Assembly: GCA_964058805.1 (NCBI GenBank)
Contig: CAXKVV010000179.1
Coordinates: forward strand, 1-34,252
Direction: 5' to 3'
Length of the DNA stretch: 34,252 bases
Source: Schoenoplectus triqueter
Taxonomy: Eukaryota > Streptophyta > Magnoliopsida > Poales > Cyperaceae
Below are positions 19,701 to 29,639 of this stretch, in pieces. Made by a program: the position numbers and the translations under genes. Below the pieces are notes generated by a model. The model was not told the origin of the DNA. It did not search any database and saw nothing but the letters and a program-made list of their open reading frames with translations. Positions within the stretch are counted from its first letter, which is position 1, and each line of letters begins with the position of its first letter.

Positions 19701-22700
19701 TCGATTGCATTCCAGACGCGACCTTCGAAATTTTCCCGCCATGAGCGTTCTTCATTTATAGGCCCTGGCCTAACCGGGTTATCCCTTCCGCTACCGGATC
19801 CCGTGTTGATCATAAATGACTCCTCGCTTTCATTATCTGTTTCAGGCCCTTTATATGGCTTCTTGAGGATGTGATAGATGATCTCTTCGTCGGATTCCTC
19901 TTCCCAGGGTTGACGATCATGGCTAGACTCTTCTCCCGAGGTGGTATCGCCCGAGTCGTTGGAATCTTCGGAGTCTTCTCCCGAAGTTGCCTCTATGATC
20001 TGAATTTGAGGAGTGTTGGCAGGTTTAAAATTGAAAATGACCTCCTCTTCAGAATCACTCGCATTGATTTCGCTTGGTTTTATTTGGGCCTTATACGTAG
20101 CCACCTGTTTGAAGTGGAAGGTTGCTTCCTCACCCGACTTTCTTCCGGGTCTTTGGGCTCGAGCACCTCGGGGTTTGATATTAAATTTGACCTCTTCTTC
20201 TTCTCCAGATGAGGTGTCAAATTTAGGGCTTTCATTAAGAGATTTCTGACCTGCTTTTGTTATTGACCGGCTCGGCGCCACAGCGGATTTGGGCAGAAAA
20301 TATTGGGCGTCATTGAATTTAATCTCATGCACCCCGAATGGTTTGACATCCCCATCAATTCTCTTTTGCCTACCATTCTCGATATATTTCAGGCATTGGT
20401 GCAGAGTAGAGGGTATGACCTGATTATTATGAAGCCACGGGCGACCCAGCAACGCCCGATAAGAGGTTTCAGCGTCAATGACATAGAATTTAGTAGGCGC
20501 TCTTAGGCTTCCACATTGCAAGTTTAGAGTTATAGCTCCCAGGGCCTTTTGGGAGTTTTGATTAAAGCCATGAATGATCACCTTTTCGTCAGATAGATTT
20601 TTCACATCTAAGGTGATGGTCTTCAGAGTTTTGAGCGGCATAATATTGATCGAGGACCCTGCGTCGACCAAGATGCGGCCAATCTTTTGCCCTCCGCAGT
20701 TTCCGGTAATGTACAACGGGCGATTATGGTCGACGGTGCCTATTAGGAGGTCGTCGTCCGTGAAATTTATACAGGCGGCCCGCTTAGCGGTGAATAGGGC
20801 TTCTTGCATATTTTGCTCTACGAAGTATGACTTGTACTTCTCGGGATCTTGCAAGGCCTGGATTAGTACCTCCCTTAGGTCTTGTGACATCATCAACGCG
20901 TCAAATATGCTTAATAGCGCTGGAATCTTACGCAGATGTGCCAACACATTATATTCTTCGCCCGTCGACCGGGTCTTTTCTGGGTTCTTGCTTAGGTTCT
21001 CAGCCTCTTTACCTTTATTCAGGGCCTTGTCCTTTCCTTTATCGGAATCCTTGGGAGCTTGTCTCTCAGGTATGTAAGTCCCGGACCGGAGCACGGCTTT
21101 ACATTCTTCGTTTTTGGTCCCAGAGGTGCTTGCTTCCCCTTCGTCGTTTAGGAAGAACATCTCCTCTAATGTTGGCATATCTTCGTTGTGAGAAGAATAT
21201 ACCATGTTGCACGAAGCACCCCAGATCTCTTCGCTTTCTTCTTTATTTATTTCTTCATCTATATTTTCTTTCTTTTGACCTAGGGTTAACTTCTCCCAGT
21301 CTTCTTTGGAGATGAAGTGTTGAAGGGTAATCGCCTCGGGACTGCCCTGTTCGTACTCTTCAATTTTATTCTTTTTGGACTTGTTGTTTCTATGCTTCTT
21401 TCTCTTCTTAAGAACCTGGTCTTGGCTCTGGTCTACTTTATAATATACCCTGGGCTTTGGTGGGACCACTAGCGTGATGTCGTCTTTCCATTTCATGCAA
21501 GGTTCTTTCTTAAGAGCTTTAAGCATTTTAATCGATTTCTTCGATAAGTGCGTAGTCCATTGCTCTTCAAGATCTTCGCTTGACTGGCCCGGGATCTCCT
21601 TTTCTTCGTGAGAGATCGTGTTGGCCTGCTCATGGGCTGATGGGCTTTGCAAGAACCCTTTAGGTAAAGTAATTTCACCATTTTTGTATGCCTTTTCAAC
21701 CCAATCTTTGAAGACCCAGCAATCTTCAATTGGATGCCCTAGTACTCTGTGATATGGGCAGAAGTTGGGTTCGTCTGACTTATCGGCATCTTCTGGGCGT
21801 TTACTGGCCGGTAGGGCTAGGCCATTCTTTAGTGCTCCCCTGAAGATTTGAGCAACTTTATCTTTCCTGAAGGAGTACGGTTTAGATTTCTTTTGTTTGA
21901 GGGACTCAAAACTCCGTGAACTCTCCGCTTGATTGGGCCTGGGCCCCTTATTGTAATTGTTGCCATTTGTGCCACTGTTGCCGCTTTGAGTATCTGCGTT
22001 AGCGACCATCTTATCCTTTAACGAGGTGAATGCCACTTTGGTTTCAGCTCGGGCTCCTCGTTGCGGCCTATTGTTCATGAAGTTCGGCACGGTGTGCGGT
22101 GACATTCTTTCCATATTGGATACCGATCTGAGCAAGTCTTTGAATGTGTTGACCTTTGTCACACCAAGAAGCATGCCCATCCACCCGTCAATGTTTTTCA
22201 TGATTAGGTTGACGGCCTCATCTTCAGTTAATGTGCGGTCGCATTTAATGCTGAGGTTCCGCCATCTATTGATAAAATCTGTCATTGACTCCCCTTTCTT
22301 GGGTTTAGTGCTCGCCAGATCGGCTATGTTTATTTTGTCAGACACCATGACAAATCGCGCCCTGAACGAATCTGCCATCTCGTCCCAGGTCCTGATGCTG
22401 TTGTTCTCTAATGAATAATACCATTGAAAGGCGGTTCCCACCAAGCTCTGAGGGAATTGTCTTAATAACAACGCATCATTGCCGCCCGTGTTGCCGCACG
22501 AGGCTACAAAGTGGGCCAGGTGTTGTTCGGGGTTCAGGTCTTTATTGCCTTCCCCGGAGAAGGTCCTGAAGCGGGGAATCACATACCCTTTAGGATATTC
22601 TTCTAAGTCGTATATGGCAGGGTATGGATGTCCACAGTTTTTAACGGGAGGGATAGCGTATCCTCCTCCAGCTATTTGCATTTGCTGGGCAATCATGGCT

Positions 22701-22832
22701 TGAATCTCTTTCCGGGATATTCCCATTGGTTCAGCCTCCACATCTATTGCTCTATGTGGATGGGGTTTAGAATCGACAGGTTGTTTTCCCTTATGATTGC
22801 TTTTGGTACTGTGGACCCCTTCTTGACGGGAG
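16766..22832 (-). pseudogene. gag-pol: Element A gag-protease-RT-RNase H polyprotein, 5'-truncated
   Basis: Domains in reading order: gag capsid (about 22582-22103, FRTFSGEGN to LLRSVSNMERM); zinc knuckle 1 (CPYHRVLGHPIEDC, 21760-21719); aspartic protease (LVDAGSSINIM at ~20668 and YRALLGRPWLH); acidic repeats (20227-19856); a coiled-coil-like stretch; zinc knuckle 2 (CPYHRILGHTIEEC, 19282-19241); reverse transcriptase with FMDDYAGYNQIKM and YVDD (17758-17747); RNase H (about 17323-16970); start of a second RNase H (WELYFDGAS near 16885), cut by a TGA at 16768-16766. The apparent Met start at 22855 lies in the LTR of element B and is not original; true gag sequence begins at 22832. Both knuckles are C-x2-H-x4-H-x4-C rather than the usual C-x2-C-x4-H-x4-C. 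About 444 N-terminal residues, judged from element B, are missing on this side of the insertion. Confidence 0.92.
22828..22832. other. Target-site duplication (left copy) of element B within gag of A
   Basis: GGGAG directly precedes the TGTTTACCC start of the B LTR. In the uninterrupted gag of B the homologous bases are CTCCC at 31025-31029, followed by the same GTCAAGAAGGGG continuation. The second copy should follow the 3' LTR of B, beyond the window. Confidence 0.8.
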
Positions 22833-22839
22833 TGTTTAC

Positions 22840-22857
22840 CCTTGAAAGATTTCAAGG
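22840..22857. other. Perfect 8-bp palindrome at LTR edge
   Basis: CCTTGAAAGATTTCAAGG starts 7 bp inside the LTR. In the A LTR the same place (9607-9624) keeps a 6-bp CCTTGA/TCAAGG stem around a changed centre. Its position close to the end that integrase must bind makes it a candidate recognition feature. Confidence 0.5.
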
Positions 22858-24044
22858 ATGAATAGATGAATGAATGAAAATAAAATTGATGATTAATGAT
22901 AAACCATAAGAAGAGGGAAGAAGAGAAAGCAATGAAAGATGGCCCACTAATCAGAAGAGGTCGCTGCTTAACCCCGGAACAAACCCATTAATCCCACAAT
23001 GAAATATTAGGGTGAATGACGAGGATATAAATACCTCACCACCTCCTACTCATTCGAGGTGGCTGACCCTCGGGAGATTTAGGAGAGAGAAAATCTCCTG
23101 ATGGGTCAGCCATTTGATTATATTTCCTCTGACAAGTGGGACCCACCTGACAGTCCCTTGTAGATGAACCTGACAACATGAATCTAGCCTATCTGATGAG
23201 TCATTCATGTGACCATTTTCACTGACAGGTGGACCCCACACCTGAGTGACCTATTATAGGAGTCAGGGTTAAACCCTAAAAATCTGCCCTTGGAGCTAAC
23301 CCTAGAAAGGAGCTGAAGCAGTATAATCCCTATGCTACATGAAATGATGTCAATGCCAAGCTAGCATTTTGATGCAACTAGTCATGAGAAATTTCAAATG
23401 TGATTTTGCTTTCAAGGCTGACCTGGTGCCAAAGCTGTGAGCAACCACCTAACCATGCTTTGATTTGTGTCAATTACTGATAAGTAGTCAGTTCTTTGAC
23501 CAAATCACCCTCATGTTAAGGGATTGAAAGTCAATTTCACAAGACTGATCAGGTGCCAAAGCTGGGAGCAACCATCTGATCAAGTCTAGATCTGTATCAA
23601 TTGTTGACATGTAATCAACTTTTGATCAGATTAAGCCCTAATGAATATCAATATAAGTCTAATTGGTATTTAGTTAGGGTGGTTTCTGCAAGAGAGAGAT
23701 AATTGGCAGAGACATTGAGCTACAAATGAGATCAGGGATTAATTCAGAAGGAATAATAGGGTTTTATGGATAAAGAATTTTAAATTCAGAGAAGGAGGGG
23801 TAAAAATGGAATTAAAAATTACAGAGATGATCATCATGAATTTAGGGATTTTTGGTGAAATTTTCATAATTTTTGGATAAGTGGAGCTATTAAAATAAAT
23901 TCAGGGAAAATAAAGGCAGAATAAATGAATTAATCAAAGGCTGAGATTTGATCAGAGCAGTTCTGGGTGCAAGTTGGGGATAACAGCAGCTCTGGGTACA
24001 AATTGGGTGCAGGAAACACAGAAGGAATAAAATAAGAGAAGAGA

Positions 24045-24300
24045 GAGGGTGTGCCACGTGGCAGCCTCTCATTGGGCCATGTCAGCAAGTGGGCCCCACC
24101 CTGGTATGAGTCACTGACATGTGGGCCCCACCTTAGTGCCACGTGGCAGACAGCCAGTAGACCACCTCACCACCCTAGTGCCACATGGCACCACACCAGA
24201 GGTCCACTTAACCCAACCCTATGCCACATGGCACAGCCAGAGGAGACCACCTCACCATCCTAGTGCCACATGGCACTACACTACAGAGCCACCTCAGCAT
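24045..24300 (+). promoter_or_regulatory. U3 G-box palindrome array (B)
   Basis: GTGCCACGTGGCA is centred near 24057 and 24142, with variants GTGCCACATGGCA near 24180, 24225 and 24265. They alternate with GTGGGCCCCACC and AGACCACCTCACCA. CACGTG is at 24055 and 24140. It corresponds in position to 8040-8420 in A but is rearranged. The region has the look of an enhancer built by short tandem amplification. Confidence 0.5.
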
Positions 24301-24309
24301 GCTTAACAT

Positions 24310-25428
24310 TAATGCAGATGATTAATGGATTGATTAAACAAGTGGACCTATCAGAGTGTGCCAAGTCAGATCGATTAGATTCAAGCAGAGAGTTAATCAA
24401 TCCACAGCTGGACTAATGGGTCGAGATTCATATACTTACATGTGGGGCCCATTTGTCAGGTTTATGAATGTATAGCTCACACAGGCAATCATGCACCAGG
24501 CCTATGCACAGATCTAATCAGAGATTTAAATCAAAAGAAAGAAGCGGTGTGTACCTGGCTCACTTGTGTTGCGCCTCTGACTGTGGGTCCCACCTAGTAG
24601 TGGACTCTGTGCGCCGAGCGCGCCCCCTTCTCTCTCTTCTCCTTCTCCCCTCCCTCTCTTCTTTCTTCTTCTCGACGAGGCAGAAGGCGCCATTAGAGGT
24701 GATCAAGCTCTCCGAAGCTCACAACTCCAATTCCTTTCACCTAGAACTAGCCTATGCATGGGAGAGTATGTGCAATTGATCAGAATTGAAAAACAACAAA
24801 TGAATAAGGTGATTGAGAGAGATGAATACCTCGGGCAATTGATGAAGCACTTCAATTCCTACTTCAAAATCAAAAATTGATGATGCAAACCTTCTCCACT
24901 CACTTAGGCGACACTGTGTATGAAGAAAGGAGCAGCAATTAGGGGATGAATTGAAGTAATTGAGAAGAAGTGGTGAAGTCGGGCAAATAGGGAAAATTTG
25001 AAACCTTGCACTATTAGCTCGAATTGGCAATGCTTGTAGCTTTCCTGTGCTTACACGATGCTGTTTAGGTGATGGAAACTATCAATTGGACGATGGAGAT
25101 ATGTCTGTGATCAAAGCTCACAATCGGGTGATAAAGCTTTGAATTCTGGAGATGAACTACAATGGCAGAGGATGAATGAATACTCTAGATACATTGGAAT
25201 GAGTATATATAGTATGTTTAGATGTTCTAGAAGGTTCTAGCAGCGTATGAGATGTGAGTCAAACATAGTCAACAGTGAAAGGCTTAAGCTTTGGATTCTT
25301 TGAATAGGGGCCCACATCGCAACAGAATGGATAACAGAATCAAAAGACCATGTTCATGAGCCAAGGGAGTCCAATTGATGGTGTTTAGGTGGTGTACAAC
25401 CTTAATCCCCTAATACACCCTTTAATTG
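24310..25428 (+). other. B-specific U3 segment
   Basis: This holds part of the LTR without a visible counterpart in A. It has a GC-rich then CT-rich stretch at about 24600-24690 (TCTCTCTTCTCCTTCTCCCC) and otherwise unique sequence leading to the TATA box. No coding frame with recognisable motifs. Confidence 0.5.
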
Positions 25429-25430
25429 CC

Positions 25431-25438
25431 TATATAAA
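25431..25438 (+). promoter_or_regulatory. LTR TATA box (B)
   Basis: TATATAAA within GCCTATATAAACC is the only segment of this part of the LTR also kept in the A LTR. A start near 25460-25470 is predicted, where the sequence is ACAGAGACACACACA. That start would define the U3/R border. Confidence 0.6.
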
Positions 25439-25574
25439 CCCCTAATCCATGGAAAATAACAGAGACACACACATACAGAAGATAAGAGACAGAGAGAAGA
25501 TACTTTAGAGATTACATATAGAGTCTAGAGAGAGAGAGAGCAAGGAAGAGGCAAGAACCGAGATAGGCTTAACA

Positions 25575-25613
25575 GAATTGATTGATCTCAGTTTTAACTT
25601 GAGAACTCAATTC
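25575..25613 (+). ncRNA. Candidate structured RNA motif, type R, copy 1
   Basis: Outer stem GAATTG/CAATTC encloses conserved ATTGATCTCA, a variable inner stem (GTT-TT-AAC), and conserved TTGAGAACT. CTCA and TGAG form a second constant stem, leaving ATTGAT and GAACT as an internal loop. It lies about 140 bp after the TATA box, in the predicted leader. Confidence 0.5.
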
Positions 25614-25638
25614 CTTTGCTTCAATTACTTGTCTAGAG

Positions 25639-25640
25639 GT
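25639..25640 (+). other. Candidate 5' splice site in the LTR leader
   Basis: AG|GTAAGC is a near-ideal plant donor, located about 175 nt after the predicted transcription start. A good acceptor occurs at 29690, just before the gag ATG. Use of the pair would remove about 4 kb of leader, including the primer-binding site. Confidence 0.35.
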
Positions 25641-25883
25641 AAGCTATATACTCTATTATCTGCCAATTAGGGATTAGTAGGTTTAATTCTTGAAGATTGG
25701 AGCTTTAGAGATGTAATTGCCACTGGATATCAGTATTTTACTGTACTGTCTTTAAATTTCTTCGAATTTCAACTATTCCTTCATGATTTCCTTCTTTATT
25801 TCATGCATTGCAAGTTTATATAGTATAAATCTTTCATTTCTTTTGATAAATTTTACTTAGAGATTGATGAATAAGGCTGTAAA

Positions 25884-25917
25884 ATCGATTGATCTCAGTT
25901 CAACTTGAGAACTCGGT
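25884..25917 (+). ncRNA. Candidate structured RNA motif, type R, copy 2
   Basis: Outer stem ATCG/CGGT (one G-U pair), then ATTGATCTCA, inner GTT-C-AAC, then TTGAGAACT. The internal loop and the CTCA/TGAG stem are identical to copies 1 and 3, while the outer stem has changed sequence. Confidence 0.5.
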
Positions 25918-26014
25918 AACAGTCAAGATTCATTGATCAATTCTTGATTCTTGAGTGAGAATTATCTTGATCCTTGTTAATATCATATGCATTAGAGTCT
26001 ATGTAGTCACTTAA

Positions 26015-26052
26015 AGTCGATTGATCTCAGATATAATCTTGAGAACTCGACT
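26015..26052 (+). ncRNA. Candidate structured RNA motif, type R, copy 3
   Basis: Outer stem AGTCG/CGACT, then ATTGATCTCA, inner stem GAT-ATA-ATC, then TTGAGAACT. Both the outer stem and the inner stem differ from copies 1 and 2 by compensating changes. That is the pattern expected of a selected RNA fold. Confidence 0.55.
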
Positions 26053-26699
26053 AATTTGGAGTTTGAATACTGTCGTCGCTTTCTGTTATGGAAATCGAGT
26101 ATTAATTCAAGAATTAAAGGTAATTGAAGGTATAATTGAGTATGTTTCGGCTGAGACAGACACTATAAAGCTTGTAGAGTGCATTAATGATAGTATAAAC
26201 ATATGAATTACAAGAATTTAGTATGAGTTGTAACCGGTACCGAGTGATATTACTATGCATCCAGAATAGAAAGGATAAGAATCAATTTGAATGATCTTGA
26301 TCATGTTATAATACATTGGCATGCATATACGATATAGATTAAGTGCTCAATTGTCGGAAATAACGATTAATTGCATGGAATTTGTGAGATTTGTGATTCG
26401 GTACCGAATGGTACCAATTTGTTCTAGCTGGTGCTAATGTACAGAGGGATTCACCGTATGGATTACCAATCAGAGACTATAGAAAGATTTCCTGTGATAA
26501 GGCGATGCTCGGGCAGTTGCCTGATCAGAATAGGGTGGCCCCAATCGCCGGTGACGTCATTAACACGAATCTTGGAGCTAGCATTGACTGGAGAGTCAGC
26601 GAATCGCGGCAGCACGGATATTAGCGCGCGTGTGTAAATCTCGAAGAGATCGGACGTGTGAAGTAAAGCGTCGCATTGAATAAAGATACGAATATGAAT

Positions 26700-26820
26700 C
26701 TGGGCCGTCCATCTAATATAACTCGATCTTGAAACATATCTGGCGGCCCAAATAAGAACAAAGTTAAATAAAAGATAGGCGCTAATCTTGATATAGATCT
26801 GGCGGCCCAGATTAGGCCCA
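26700..26820. repeat. Short TCTGGCGGCCCA repeats in LTR
   Basis: Three related copies occur (ATCTGGGCCGTCCAT at about 26698, ATCTGGCGGCCCA at about 26738, ATCTGGCGGCCCAGAT at about 26798). Related copies lie in the A LTR near 5486-5575, one forming an ATCTGG/CCAGAT hairpin. They mark the border where the two LTRs become alignable again. Confidence 0.5.
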
Positions 26821-26829
26821 TTAATTAAA

Positions 26830-27955
26830 TAATAACAGAATAGTAATAACATAGAGTGAATAAATGATTTGAAAATGTTCCTGAACTCCAAATTAACTCA
26901 AATTTGTTTCTAAAATTTTCTTATTTTTCATACTATTTTTCTATACAATAATATTCCAGTTTTGAAAATATAATCATGCTAAAACAATTTAAAAGCAAAA
27001 GACATTACCTATATCAATATATTTGACCTAGCTTTGACTTGTCATTTTAAATACTATAAAAATTCCAAAAATACAAATAAAAATCATAAATAATAACTAG
27101 ATATATTTTAGTGATTTTTCAAATGATTTTTCATGAAATAATAATGACAATAGTAATATGCCATAATAAATAGTGATATTAGCTCTATTCTTTGATAAAT
27201 AGAAATAAATAATAATAGATATTATGTTAATATTTTCTGTAAAAAGAATAATAAAAATAAATAGCACAAAATATACAAAAATATATACTACCATGGCAAT
27301 AGATAGTAAATGCATTTTCTTCTATAATAAAGAATGATAATATGAATTGTATTTCTTTTGTTATTTCTATACAAATATACAATAAAAATATTTTTGATAG
27401 ATAAAATGCAATAAAAATAATAGTTGTAATAAAGAATATAATGAATTCCATCCCTTATGGCTATTTTCAAATAATGATGATAATAATAAAAATCTTATAT
27501 TTTTCTATAGATGATACATAGAAATAATAAAAAATATAATGAAAAATATAATAAATAGGATAGAATATTAATAATGATTTCTTTTAGCTATGATAGATTT
27601 TAAAATAAAAATAAAAACAATATAGCTAACCATCTTTTGATTTTATAAATAGTTTTTACATAATAAATAATGTCTCAATATAATGAAATATAATAATGAA
27701 ATTCTATTACTTTGGCTATTATAAACATTTTAAAAATACAAATAAAAATCATAGCCATCTTACTTTCTATTATTTTGTAAGTGATTTTCTACGAAATAAA
27801 TAGAGTTTAGAAATAATAAAAATAAAATTCTACTATTTTAGCTATTATAAAAATCCCAAAAATATAAATAAAATTCTAGTTAATAGCTAACCCATTTTCT
27901 ACTATTTTTGTAAATAATTTTCTACATAGATAAATAGAGTTTAAAGAATAAAAAA

Positions 27956-27993
<38 letters not shown>
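26830..27993. repeat. AT-rich LTR segment and (TAA)n tract (B)
   Basis: Reverse-orientation counterpart of 4221-5480. It ends in a 33-bp (TAA)n run at 27961-27993. No gene is seen; the open frames are low complexity. Confidence 0.7.
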
Positions 27994-27999
<6 letters not shown>

Positions 28000-28119
28000 G
28001 CACCTTTATAAGATATTATGTAATAAGCTTTTTTTACATTTTGGAGATGAACAAATAAGCTCACATAAGGATTGTAGAGCCACATGAGAATGTTTGCACA
28101 CATGATATAACCTTTAGAA

Positions 28120-28640
28120 CGATTAGTCAAGACAAGAACATCTTGACGTAAGATGACTAAGGCTTCGATAGCAACATGAGAAAATACGTTGAGACAAGAA
28201 CATCTTGACGTAAGATGACTAAGGCTTTGATAGCAACATGAGGAGACACGTCGAGACAAGAACATCTTGACGCTTGATGAAAAATAACCAGAGCTGCGAT
28301 ATTAACATGAAGATGTATGTCAACTCTGAGAAAGAAGAACATTACGATGTCCTAGAAAGGTGACATCTTAATGACTCACTACCATGAGCAAGTAACTCAT
28401 GACTGAATACGTTCACACGAGGGATGTAGGGCAACGTAGTAATTTTGCACAAGTAATGCAACATGTAGAATGGTTAGTCGAGACAAGAACATCTCGACGC
28501 TCGCTGAAGAATGACCAAAGATACGACATCAGCATGGAGAGATATGTCGACTTTGAAGAAGAAGAACATTACGATGTCCGAGCGAAGCGACATCTTAATG
28601 ACTCGGTGTCATGAACAAGTAATTCATGACCATTTGAGCT
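28120..28640 (+). repeat. U5 duplication with 62-bp hairpin repeats (B)
   Basis: GACAAGAACATCTTGACG recurs at 28131, 28193 and 28254 (spacing 62 and 61 bp). A further diverged copy lies near 28479 in the second long unit. Hairpins CATGAG-CAAGTAA-CTCATG and CATGAA-CAAGTAA-TTCATG flank the units near 28382 and 28609. The A LTR has four copies of the 62-bp repeat. Confidence 0.8.
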
Positions 28641-29135
28641 AGCAAGACTGAACTCATCCGTCGATAAGTTTGTCTCCTGGCTCATTTCCCGAGACTATGA
28701 GATTGAATCGTTCTGTAGTAGATTCATCCACAAAACAGTGAATGTGAACCGTTCTGTAGGTAGGTTCCTTCACTAACACATGCCTCAATGTTGAACTGGC
28801 CCAGCGCTTCAGGTTTGACATTGTGTGTAACTGTGTTTCCTAGGTTTATGAATCGGCTTAGTGCTTCGAATTCATGATCTAGAAGATCGGTGAGAAGAAA
28901 CACGTGGGCCATATCCACCCTTCTCCTGATTCACCAACCTCAAGATCAACCGGCTCAGTGCTTCGAGTTGTATTTTGTGTGATTGGTTGTTGACTAGTTA
29001 AGATTGAACCGATCTGTTTGTAGGTTTATCTTCTAGATCAACAGAGGTCAAGTCGTTCTGTATGTAGACTCACCTCAAGCCCCTCTGAAGAGATTAACCT
29101 GGTCTGTAGGTAAGGTTACATCTCGAGGTGGCATA

Positions 29136-29246
29136 GACTGAACCGATCTGTTTGTAGGTTCGTCTTCCATAGGACAAAACCGATCTGTTTGTAGGTTTGT
29201 CTTCCATAGATTGAACCGATCTGTTTGTAGGTTCGTCTTCCATGGA
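29136..29246 (+). repeat. U5 AACCGATCTGTTTGTAGG tandem repeat (B), three copies
   Basis: Three copies of GAACCGATCTGTTTGTAGGT-cgtcttccat, versus four in the A LTR at 2841-3010. Outlying degenerate copies (GAACCGTTCTGTAGGTAGG) continue upstream to about 28700. Confidence 0.85.
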
Positions 29247-29267
29247 CCCCTTTTTATGAACCTAGAC

Positions 29268-29318
29268 GACCACTTGACCATCTTTTAACTATACTATTTG
29301 CTTCTCTCTTTCAAAGAT
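29268..29318 (+). repeat. U5 arm of a 50-bp inverted repeat enclosing the PBS
   Basis: Its reverse complement matches 29591-29639 at about 46 of 51 positions, including an unbroken ATCTTTGAAAGAGAGA run at the base. In element RNA both arms are present (U5 and leader), so a long stem with a ~270-nt loop can form around the LTR end and the primer-binding site. Confidence 0.75.
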
Positions 29319-29557
29319 CCAGAGGTGCCTCGAGGTTAGTAGCCCAGGGTAATTAACGGTGGGGGCTTGCGCCCACCGGAATCTATAAGAACTCACAATC
29401 ACTAAAAAACCCCCTGGATGTGCATCCAAATATCTCTAAACGGCAGAATCAGCCGGCACTTAGCAGATGCACGCTCGGGAGGGATCTCCGTGTCCTTCTT
29501 CCGCAACCCATCGCCCAGCGGCGGTGCGGAGCGCGCGAAAAAGGGTCGCACAGGATC

Positions 29558-29576
29558 TGGCACGCCCGGTGGGACC
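29558..29576 (+). other. Primer-binding site
   Basis: TGGCACGCCCGGTGGGACC begins with TGG, the complement of the CCA tail of tRNAs, and lies 5 bp after the LTR end, the expected position. Primer tRNA identity was not confirmed; tRNA-Arg, reported for Ogre-type elements, is one possibility. The PBS of element A is outside the window. Confidence 0.75.
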
Positions 29577-29590
29577 TAGATTCTCCTCTT

Positions 29591-29639
29591 ATCTTTGAAA
29601 GAGAGAGGCAAATAGAATAGTTAAAGGATACAAGTGGTC
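29591..29639 (+). repeat. Leader arm of the inverted repeat enclosing the PBS
   Basis: Partner of 29268-29318. It lies between the primer-binding site and the gag start. It may originate from an inverted duplication of U5 sequence. Confidence 0.75.

Larger units (their letters stand above)
2532..22832 (-). mobile_element. Element A: Tat/Ogre-like Ty3/gypsy LTR retrotransposon, 5' part displaced by nested insertion
   Basis: On the minus strand the order is gag (3' part), protease, RT, RNase H, archaeal-type RNase H, integrase, spacer, antisense PMD gene, 3' LTR. The dual RNase H, the integrase without a recognisable chromodomain and the long pol-to-LTR region with an antisense extra gene are features known from the Tat lineage. 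The outer LTR end reads TGTGCGACCC on the plus strand at 2532, directly against satellite. The 5-bp ATCAC at 2527-2531 is the predicted target duplication, whose partner lies outside the window. The element stops at 22832 because element B is inserted in its gag. Its first ~1.3 kb of gag, leader and 5' LTR are therefore expected to the right of the window. Purine enrichment just inside the 3' LTR (minus strand, about 9645-9632) is weak, so the polypurine tract is uncertain. Confidence 0.88.
22833..29552 (+). repeat. 5' LTR of element B (6.7 kb)
   Basis: It begins TGTTTACCC and ends GGGTCGCACA, followed 5 bp later by the primer-binding site. The TATA box at 25431 gives U3 of about 2.6 kb and R plus U5 of about 4.1 kb. 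The first ~1.2 kb and last ~2.9 kb match the 3' LTR of A in reverse orientation. The middle (about 24030-26700) does not align by eye apart from the rearranged G-box block and the TATA core. Confidence 0.9.

Noticed and set aside
16766..22855. Met at 22855 as the true start of the polyprotein
   Set aside because: The first eight codons are read from the LTR of element B; the homologous protein in B continues upstream for over 400 residues.
17340..22861. Plus-strand open frames opposite gag-pol
   Set aside because: They are antisense shadows of the conserved polyprotein; none shows an independent domain.
25575..26052. Hammerhead ribozymes in the LTR leader
   Set aside because: The hammerhead core (CUGANGA with GAAA) is not present in either repeated motif; the motifs remain unclassified.
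2532..29552. A 27-kb foldback or terminal-inverted-repeat DNA transposon
   Set aside because: The arms are LTRs of two separate retrotransposons: each has TG...CA ends, one is followed by a primer-binding site and gag, and the inner junction shows an insertion into gag with a 5-bp duplication.
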